Shown here: piece by piece, positions 19,920 to 27,338 of the stretch | How positions within the stretch are numbered: position 1 is the stretch's first letter | How the letters are laid out: the number at the start of each line of letters is the position of its first letter | Source: Zancudomyces culisetae | Taxonomy: Eukaryota > Kickxellomycota > Harpellomycetes > Harpellales > Legeriomycetaceae | DNA length: 27,338 nt | NCBI GenBank assembly: GCA_001969505.1 | Contig: LSSK01001126.1 | Coordinates: forward strand, 1 to 27,338 | Reading direction: 5' to 3' | The notes under the pieces: model-generated | Seen by the model: only the letters and a program-made list of their open reading frames with translations | What the model was told of the DNA's origin: nothing | Database searches by the model: none | Program-made: the position numbers and the translations under genes

Positions 19920-21376
19920 TAGTTATAGTACACGATCAAATATTACCCTTTAGAGTAAAGTAATTGAATAAGGTCACGCTTTTGCTTAAAAACCAATTAA
20001 GCCTTCTAGCATATTACCCATTGCGAGGCTCTGGGAATATTTATTAATGAAAAGGCAATTAGCTGTAAAAATGGGCAAATTGGTTATCGATGCTCAACAG
20101 ATAGATAATAAAGTAGTTAGAGAGATCTTTATGATTAAAGGTTGTAGTAGATATGTGAGTGTAGATGTGATAGGACAGATGTAACTGCGGAGGCACAGAC
20201 GATAGCCATGTTTGCACCCCGTATTATTCTCAGTGGTGGGCAGAGATGGCGACACACCTACGTGGCCCACTTTTCGGAAGGATTTACGAGTACTTGAAGT
20301 GCATCAAACCAATAAAAAGGACAACAGTGTGTATATAGCAACAAGAGAATGTAGTCCAAATTTGGCTTACTTATTGGGTTCATTCGGTTGGCAGTGCCAA
20401 TGCTGACGTCTTTGCGGCAATACCGAGAATAGGACATTTCCACAAATACAGCTACTCTTTGGTTCCTGTTATCAGCACCTATTGTGTCAAGAAATAATGG
20501 GGAATGCTGATTGAATGAGAAATTTTTTTTATGTTTAATTTATCCCAATTCACCCTTATAATTTTAATTTTGATCTGAATAGTTTAAAAATTAATTTTTT
20601 TGAAAATGGAGGCGGAAGCGTTAAAAGGGTTTTCCACTTTAGGTCTAAATTGATAACTCTTTGATTTTCATCACCGGTTTTCTTGTAAAGTTGAAGGATA
20701 ATGGATTTATCTTTTTACCAAATATATGCCAATTTGATCGTAATAACTCCAATTTAGATAAATTATGGACCAGCAGAACCACTCACGGGATGGTTATTTA
20801 AGTATTAGTAAAAGTATATGAGTAAAAAAAGCAATTTGGGATAAAAAGGGAACACTGTTATTTTGATTCGTTAAACTGTAAATTCAAAAAAAAAAAGATC
20901 GTAGCCAAATTGAGGCTATCTATTTACACACTGTGGGGATAAGTTATAAAACATTTTTAATGGTTTTTGGAGGGGGGGTTACACAACTTTAGCACAAAAA
21001 GGGAGAGGAGAAGGGGGTATAGCTCATGTAGTTTTGTGTATAGTGACCACCTCTGCAATATTAGCAAAAATATACAAGGTAGTTACCAAATCTACCCCAT
21101 CTCGTTTTGTTAGCAAATTTGCGCATTTGCAAAAAAAGGGACATGGATCCGGATGTTTGGAGAAACTCGTCCACTTTTTTTTTGAAAACGATTAACAAGC
21201 AATAGCAAAAAAAAAAGCGCAAGGATTTTTCTGGTGGTATTTTTTCTGTTACATTTTCTAGCAACGCCAAACCAAATTTAAATTTAACAACGCATTTTTT
21301 TGCTAGTAAAAAACTGTAGAAACGATAGGTGTAGTGTTTTGGGTAACAGTTAAAGTTTATACTGTCAGTGTATTAT

Positions 21377-21957
21377 AGGAGAAACAAGAAGATTTGATTT
21401 TTCATCCAGGAGACGGACGATCCATTTCAGATGTGTTTTTTGCAGCCTATATTCACGACATGGTGGGCAGGAGAGTGTCACAAACAGATAATCTTACCAC
21501 GACAACGTGTTTGACTCACTCTAGTAGGGAGGGGAGGATCGTTACAGTGAATGACTTCAGGCTTATTGATGGCTTTTCTAATTTGAGGTGTTGTTAATCC
21601 AAAAGCAGTAAAATTGAGATTGGCAATTTACTGTCATAAATTACGTGCTGGGAAAAAAACACGATCGCAAATATTTCCTGTTCCAGATAAATGAAAGTGT
21701 AATCCCTAGCAAAGCAATACTGTTGGATGTGTGATGAGGTTGCATTTGAAGACCGTGGTCATGGAATCGCTTATGATGAGGATTCTTTTTTTTTTGAGCA
21801 ATGGGAATATTCTTTTCAGTTTTTCGAGTGGATTATGGAAATAGACCAAAATTTGTACTTTTTACATAATTACGATAGAAAAAGTTCTGAAAGGAAAAAA
21901 AACCCCCAAGCGAAGCGAACCAAACTATCAAGAGTTGTATCAGCATTGGCATTGTAA
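21377..21957 (+). other. possible coding exons of unknown gene
   Basis: After an acceptor-like tattatag (ending about 21378) a frame runs to a stop at 21597 and contains IHDMVGRRVS and REGRIVTVNDFRLI. The latter loosely resembles the end of a histone-fold domain of the TAF13/SPT3 type. A second frame (21727-21957) reads acidic and aromatic, then basic (KRTKLSR). The two do not splice together in phase at any site I could find, so this is kept as coding potential only. Confidence 0.2.
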
Positions 21958-23241
21958 ATGTCCATTCAAACTCCTTCCAGCTAGCAGCTTAGAATTCTGT
22001 TCTTAAAAAGAAGTTTGTCATGTGTTGTGCAGACCACAATGGTTTTCTAGTCACTATTGATATAGAAGACAACTTTTAGCACCTATAAAGCACATTCACT
22101 TCTCCCAGCATCTAGATTTCTACAAAATAGTTGGAATAGAATCTTTGATCAAACAGTACTTGACAAATACAGTTCAATTTTTTTCACACCAATTAGCAAG
22201 AAATGATAGAGAAGGCATACTGAGCTGCATATAGGGTCTGATTCGGCGATGATATCATTTTGGAATCAATTGATGTAACTTTTTAATTTCAACATGCTAG
22301 TGGTTCACTTAAACTTGTGACTACCTGTTTTAATGCTAAATTCCTAGAGTTATAGAAACAAAGCTTAGCAAAAAAGTTAAAGGGTAGAGAAAAGTTGAAA
22401 CATGTTCAAAACGAAGAGCAACCCCCCCCTCCAGAATTTAATTAGCTTTTTTCCCAAGCATATTTTAATTAACAGATTGATACAAATGTTGTGTGAATAA
22501 TTAATAAAGACACTTTTTTAAAAAATACATGTAATCGAAAAGACGAGAATATTAAATATCGATAAGGCAGTCAAAATTAATTAATAGCTAGATTTGTTGG
22601 ATATGTTTAGCCCTGTATACAATATATTTTTGGAATTTAAAACGTGGTGTTGGATAAAAATGGTGCAATGGGTCTATGCTGATCGTGGTTTGTAATGTCA
22701 TCTATAAAGCTTTTCGAAGGATATTAGTTTTGAGAAAAAACCGGCGATATTGATTTATGAACCTTTTTTTTGTGTTTAAAGATTTTGTTTATATTATTCC
22801 AGCGTAGATACTGAGCCCGGGTCTATTTTCATTCAATACTTTATGTATAGCCCAATGCATACTATTTCTAAATTGATATTGAGCTATCATAGTTTATAGT
22901 AATAGGTCTTGCACAGTTTATCACAAAACTATAAGTCTAGTTTTACATTTACAAAGGTGGTACTAGTATAGTCACTATAGAGAAAGATTTGTTATCAAAA
23001 TTATAGTACAGCTGAAAACACTTATAGGTAAACGTTTCTTCATTTCTCTACATGATCCCACAACACAAGGCTCTCAATCTCTAGTTTAACTAGAATAAGC
23101 TGGTAAGGCATGTAAAGGCAAAAAAAAAATACATGCCGGTTTTTAGTGTCCAATAATAACTTTTTTTTTTTGATCTTTTGGAGATGGAAATGGAAAAGTT
23201 TTTCTCCATCCACTTTAACTGTCCAATTAAAAGCAAAAGTC

Positions 23242-23247
23242 TATATA
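23242..23247 (+). promoter_or_regulatory. TATA-like box of the deoxyhypusine synthase gene
   Basis: TATATA about 98 bp upstream of the start codon, followed by a purine-rich leader. A positional candidate only. Confidence 0.3.
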
Positions 23248-23344
23248 CGAGATGGATAAAGCAGAGGGAAAAAATAATAGCTTGATCATTCTTATCACTA
23301 TAATAGATCAGAAATGATTAGGACAGAAAAAATCACAAACAAGC

Positions 23345-24397
23345 ATGAAAGAGGTTAACAAATTGCAAAAGATAACAGAGAATGCTGTATTCAAAGCATC
23401 CGAAGAAGTGCCACCGGGATCAATCGTAGTTCGGGGATATGATTTCGAAGAGTCCGAGAACCAATACGAAAAAATATTGCAAAGCTATCTGGCTACTGGA
23501 TTTCAAGCAACACACTTTGGAAAGGCTGTAGGAATAATCAACAAAATGATAAATTGGAAGGCAACTCCTGAGGAGATAGCTGAAGATCCTGAACTGAGCG
23601 ATGCAAGTTGCAAAATATTCTTGGGATACACTTCAAATCTGATAAGTTCAGGTCTAAGAGAAACAATAAAATATTTGGTTAAACACAAGAAGGTCCAAGT
23701 TTTAGTAACAACCGTTGGTGGGATTGAGGAGGATTTAATTAAATGCCTAGGAAACACTTATATAGGCAAATTTAATTTGGACGGTGCAGAGTTACGAAAG
23801 AAGGGCATCAACAGAATAGGAAATCTGATTGTCCCCAACAACAACTATTGCAAGTTTGAGGATTGGATAATCCCAATATTTGACAAGTTACTTGAAGAGC
23901 AAAATCAGAATGGAACTCTATGGACGCCTTCAAAAATCATAGACAGATTGGGAAAAGAGATCAACCATGAGGATTCAGTTTATTATTGGGCACATAAGAA
24001 TGGAATACCTGTATATTGTCCTGCATTTACGGATGGATCAATTGGTGATATGTTATACTTTCATTCATTTAAGTCACCTGGTTTGGTAATCGACATAGTT
24101 TCTGATATACGTGGAATGAATGGAGAAGCCGTATTTGCAAAAAAGACGGGTGCAATTATCCTGGGGGGAGGTGTCGTAAAGCACCACATTTGCAATGCAA
24201 ACCTGATGAGAAACGGAACGGACTATGCTGTATACATCAACACCGGCCAGGAGTTCGATGGTAGCGATGCCGGGGCTAGTCCCGATGAGGCCGTCAGTTG
24301 GGGAAAGATACGAGTTGATGGAGAGTCAATAAAAGTAAGCAGTGATGCTACATTGGTATTCCCATTGCTGGTCGCACAAACTTTTGCTAAGCAATAA
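23345..24397 (+). CDS. DHPS: deoxyhypusine synthase
   Basis: Transfers the aminobutyl group of spermidine to one lysine of eIF5A, in an NAD-dependent reaction, as the first step of hypusine formation in the cytosol. Intronless, 350 residues, normal eukaryotic length (human 369). It begins near the family's VRGYDFEE block after a short N-terminus. Other landmarks are [25 protein letters not shown], the NAD/spermidine-site segments [19 protein letters not shown] and [16 protein letters not shown], then [20 protein letters not shown]. The catalytic lysine is in SWGKIR (K321), preceded by [16 protein letters not shown], and the C-terminus [11 protein letters not shown] is typical. The ATG is the first in the frame and follows a purine-rich leader. 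The gene converges with SGT2, with about 240 bp between the stops. Confidence 0.98.
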   Translation: MKEVNKLQKITENAVFKASEEVPPGSIVVRGYDFEESENQYEKILQSYLATGFQATHFGKAVGIINKMINWKATPEEIAEDPELSDASCKIFLGYTSNLISSGLRETIKYLVKHKKVQVLVTTVGGIEEDLIKCLGNTYIGKFNLDGAELRKKGINRIGNLIVPNNNYCKFEDWIIPIFDKLLEEQNQNGTLWTPSKIIDRLGKEINHEDSVYYWAHKNGIPVYCPAFTDGSIGDMLYFHSFKSPGLVIDIVSDIRGMNGEAVFAKKTGAIILGGGVVKHHICNANLMRNGTDYAVYINTGQEFDGSDAGASPDEAVSWGKIRVDGESIKVSSDATLVFPLLVAQTFAKQ

Positions 24398-24638
24398 ACC
24401 GGAGTAATATCACATCTACACCTATGGCAGTTGCGCATGCAGGCATAAGCTTGCAAGTATCCAGTTGTGTATGCCTAGTTGAACCAAAAATGAGAGCAAA
24501 AATAAAGCAAAAAATAAAGGCAACGTTGGTGGTAAATAGTCATGACAGTTCAAATACAATATTTCCGGGCTTTTGAGCTCAAAACTTTATTAAAAGCTAT
24601 GAACAAAGATGGAAAATATAGTGTATATAAGTAGCTCG

Positions 24639-26128
24639 CTAGTTTCCTGGTGGTTTTCCGCCATTTTTCATGAATTGGGAAGCCCTATTTTTTTTTGTTT
24701 AGCAAACCAAAGCTGTTTAATAAAATAATACGAGTTTGGTAATTCAAATAACAATCTTACATTTTCATGAGATCTGGATTGTTCATGATGTCTCCGAATG
24801 GATTTGCTGAGCCGCCAGAGTCAGGATTGCTTGCAGGTCTACCTGAGGAACCTGACGCCATCTTGTTTGCAAGGTTCATGATTGCGGGGTCTTTCATTAG
24901 ATCATTAAAATTGGGGAGCTTTCCTGTCTTTCGATAGTCGTCGGCACTAATATACACATACACATTTAGGTTTTTTTAAATTAAACAATTATACTATAAG
25001 TCTTTTTACATGGGAAAAAAATTTGATATGAATATCTGGTTATATTATTCTGGACTTACAGTTTAGACATCTCTGGGTTTTTAGATAGTTCGTCTAGTGC
25101 ACCGCTTCCCATCATGTTCTTGGCCATGCTAGCTAGTGCTGGGTTGTTCAGCAGTGATGATAGGTCTGGCATTCCTCCCATGCCACCACTACCTGCACCA
25201 GCGGCGCTCCTGCTCTCCGAAACTTGCAATTTATCCTCACATGTTCTTATATATCCGTCAATCAGTCTGTTGGATGGGTCCATTGCCTTTGCCTTGTTGT
25301 ATGCTTCAAGTGCCTTTTCATAATTAAGCTGTCCAAAGTGAGCATGGCCCAAGCGAGAGTATGCTTTTACATAATTGGGGTCAATACTTATTGCCATTTC
25401 CGCATCGTTTTGAGCCTCTACCATTTTGTTTAGTTGACAGTATGCTGCTGATCTGTTTGCATAGTATATTGCGTTAAGTTTATCAAATCCAATCGCTTTG
25501 GAATAGTTTTCAACTGCCTCGGTGTAGTTTTTGGCAGCCATTTCCTTATTTCCTATTTTGTTATTATTTACAAATACGTACATTTCATTATATCCTTGTT
25601 CAAAATTTTTTTTTGAGTATTTGCTGAATCAATCCGCCACAGGTGATGTCGCAATATATATTGTTTTTGTATATTTACCGATTGCTTTGTGTTCCTCAGC
25701 CTTTTCGGGGTTTCGTGCATTCGAGACTGGGGTTTCGTCTCTGGGGGCACTCTTGATTCCGCCAGACAAATAGCTTTCATAAATTTCCAATAAACTTGTT
25801 TTTGAAAAATCGTGAATGCTATTTCCTTCGTCCTCAGATTCAAGTCTGAATGCGCTAAGTAAGCATTGCTTCGCGACTAGTTATAAATTAACATATATTT
25901 ACTGATTTGCTTGGTACGAATGGTGTCCCGTTGTGTAAACTTTTTTAAAAAAAACAAGTAATAATGCTACTAAGCTCTAACCCCAAACCGAGAATATATG
26001 TTTTATTTTATTATTTTACCTTCCAATCCTTCCACTTCCTCTTGATTAACGATTGTAGGATCCTGTGAAACTTGATCCATAAACTGGATAAAGCCACATA
26101 CCAAACTATTTACCGTATCTTTGTCCAT
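24639..26128 (-). CDS. SGT2: SGT2/SGTA small glutamine-rich TPR co-chaperone
   Basis: Captures hydrophobic tail anchors and hands them to the GET/BAG6 route; its TPRs bind Hsp70/Hsp90 tails. Five exons, 5' to 3': 26020-26128, 25679-25876, 25060-25552, 24761-24946, 24639-24684. All phases fit (introns 143, 126, 113 and 76 nt) and give 343 residues. Residues 1-70 form the helical dimer/Get5-binding domain (VCGFIQFMDQV, VAKQCLLSAF). Three TPRs (about 102-212) carry GNKEMAAKNYTEAVENYSKA, YYANRSAAYCQL and YSRLGHAHFGQLNYEKALEA, including the Asn/Arg clamp residues. The C-terminus is Gly/Met/Asn-rich with repeats of the NNPxLM kind (SLLNNPALASMAKNMM, MNNPDLMKM), the substrate-binding region; it has little glutamine despite the family name. 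It ends FMKNGGKPPGN. Confidence 0.96.
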
Positions 26129-26702
26129 ACTCGTGTTTATCCGTATACCTTTGCTGTGTGATTGAGTGTCTTTTTGTGTGGATGTTTATTTTTTTTCAAT
26201 CAGCTTTCTTTGTTTTATTTATATTTCAGCAATTTTATCCACTACTTTGGTCAGGGTAACATTTTCAAAGAAAATGAAACCTTTTTCATTTCGCATAGTT
26301 TTCCACAACATTCTAAATGCTGACGTGAACAAAAAAAATTTCCACCTGGGCAATTATTTGGAAAAAAAAAAGCAAAGATCAGGGGGAAATTCAAGCTGAA
26401 CCACACAACCTTGCTCAGTTCATTTAAAAAAAATCTCATGGATAAATCTTTTAAATGTGTTAATCCATGACCAGCTAACATATTCTGTGCCAAACACAGG
26501 CACAGATCGCAAGCATGAGGATGACGAGGGCCGAGTTTCAAAACTTTTCTGGCTACATTTGTGAGGACATAACAAGGTCATAGATAAAGTGTATTATTTA
26601 AAGAGTAGATGGCCAATAAGAAGACACGAGTTTACCAAAAAGTAAAAAAAACGAGAAAAAAAACAAGATGGGAGAAGGATGCGTAAGTGCTATGATGTTG
26701 GA
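26129..26702. other. spacer between HSDL2-type and SGT2 genes
   Basis: Holds the SGT2 promoter and the 3' end of the dehydrogenase gene, both on the - strand. Two overlapping open frames on opposite strands (26166-26399 and 26251-26541) are low in conserved texture and are not called. Nothing else was recognised. Confidence 0.4.
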
Positions 26703-27292
26703 CTAGAGCCTGCTTTGTATGTTTCGCAAATGTGCGAGGTGCTTCAAAGTGGACTCTTCGATGTAGCCATCAAGTGTCATATCAGCATCAGTGGTTCCTG
26801 GAGTTTCGATATATTTGGAAAAATCTCGAACGCCGTACTCTCTCAATACAACCTCGTCAATAAAGAAGTTTCCGGTACACTCCTTAGAGTTGCTGGTCAA
26901 AATAACATGGGCAGCATCAGCCATTATCTCTGGAGTTCTGTTGATTAGGTCTGGGTTTGTCTTTCTTACAATAATAAGCGCAGCTGTTCCAATTGTTGTT
27001 AGTGGCCACAAAGCATTGACACCTATACCATACTTTTCTAACTCTGCGGAAAGACCAAGAACGGTCATGGACATTCCATATTTGGACATAGTGTACGCGG
27101 TTCTGCCATTGAACCAGTGGGGGTCCATAGAAAGTGGTGGTGATAAAGTGAGAATATGCGGATTCTTTGCTTTTTTTAAATATGGGATTGCGTACTTGGA
27201 GACAACCCAGGCGCCTCTCGCATTTATGGATTGCAGCAAGTCATATCTTGATAAAGTCATGTTCTCAGTATCAGTGATATTTATTGCAGATG
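26703..27292 (-). CDS. HSDL2: HSDL2-type short-chain dehydrogenase, 3' exon (partial)
   Basis: Peroxisomal/mitochondrial short-chain dehydrogenase of the hydroxysteroid dehydrogenase-like 2 family; substrate unsettled. Only the last exon is in the window. It starts at 27292 after an acceptor (TATAATAG) with a branch-like TTGCTAAC about 30 nt upstream, and the NAD-binding N-terminus lies beyond the right edge. Visible blocks are SAINITDTE, NARGAWVVSK, LTLSPPLS (catalytic Ser region) and AYTMSKYGMS with the Tyr-x3-Lys pair. VNALWP, DAAHVI and GNFFIDE follow, all in HSDL2 order. The C-terminal SCP2 domain of animal HSDL2 is absent; the protein ends soon after the SDR fold in -SRL, a PTS1-like peroxisomal signal (animal HSDL2 also ends in a PTS1). 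The frame to the left of 27292 continues into intron and is not coding. Confidence 0.9.
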
Positions 27293-27338
27293 CTATTATA
27301 GATATTTTTGATGTTGTTAGCAATTAGACCCAATTACA
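27293..27338 (-). other. intron fragment of the HSDL2-type gene
   Basis: The last 46 bases read on the - strand as the 3' end of an intron, with a CTAAC branch-like sequence and a TAG acceptor. The donor and the upstream exon are outside the window. Confidence 0.7.

Larger units (their letters stand above)
19920..23344. other. long gene-poor stretch with two exon-like islands
   Basis: About 3.4 kb, mostly AT-rich and stop-dense. Two parts stand out. At 20190-20500 the sequence is less AT-rich and opens on the - strand between an acceptor (ACACAATAG) and a donor (GTAAGC). At 21377-21957 there are two + strand frames with protein-like composition. Neither gave a full gene model. From 22000 to 23230 I see nothing beyond A/T runs and a C8 tract near 22420. 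Confidence 0.4.

Noticed and set aside
19703-19939. Ser/Leu-rich - strand and Lys/Glu/Arg-rich + strand frames over the microsatellite
   Set aside because: Products of the GA repeat, not genes.
26166-26541. Overlapping frames on both strands upstream of SGT2
   Set aside because: No conserved texture, no promoter or splice context; likely chance.

Overview
This window is AT-rich nuclear DNA from a eukaryote with spliceosomal introns. Introns are short (about 60-190 nt), usually open with GTAAG or a close variant and end in TAG. Genes lie on both strands, each with its own spacing and no operon logic. The gene set (HOOK adaptor, gp78/AMFR-type E3, RAB2, HSDL2-type dehydrogenase, Bdc1/BRD8-type bromodomain protein) includes families missing from budding yeast. 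Compact genes and the lack of animal- or plant-like introns suggest an early-diverging (zygomycete-type) fungus; that assignment is inference.

Layout. 1-2576: 3' flank, then a USP36-type nucleolar deubiquitinase (-). 2577-4571: non-coding spacer with poly(dA:dT) palindromes. 4572-7138: HOOK protein (+, three exons). 7497-9347: mitochondrial methionyl-tRNA synthetase (+). 9412-10776: bromodomain protein of BRD8/Bdc1 type (-), converging on the synthetase and possibly overlapping it through a last 3' exon. 11721-14098: multi-membrane-span RING ubiquitin ligase of the AMFR/gp78 type (-, about nine exons). 15212-15869: unrecognised three-exon gene (-), divergent from DAD1 (16091-16611, +, three exons). 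16874-18503: RAB2 GTPase (-, ten exons, including exons of 11 and 16 nt and a probable GC-AG intron). 19254-19394: a tiny Cys-rich, metallothionein-like ORF (-) with a TATA box and a purine microsatellite upstream. 19.9-23.3 kb: mostly gene-poor, with two exon-like islands. 23345-24397: deoxyhypusine synthase (+). 24639-26128: SGT2/SGTA co-chaperone (-, five exons). 26703-27292: 3' exon of an HSDL2-type dehydrogenase ending in a PTS1-like tripeptide (-), running off the right edge.

Several genes serve the secretory system (ERAD ligase, OST subunit, RAB2, tail-anchored-protein co-chaperone, HOOK transport adaptor), but nothing in the sequence shows they are co-regulated. Intronless genes (USP36, MetRS, DHPS, most of the bromodomain gene) sit beside intron-dense ones. 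I found no viral, transposon, CRISPR, rRNA or tRNA signature. Splice models were built by hand from reading frame, intron phase and family conservation.
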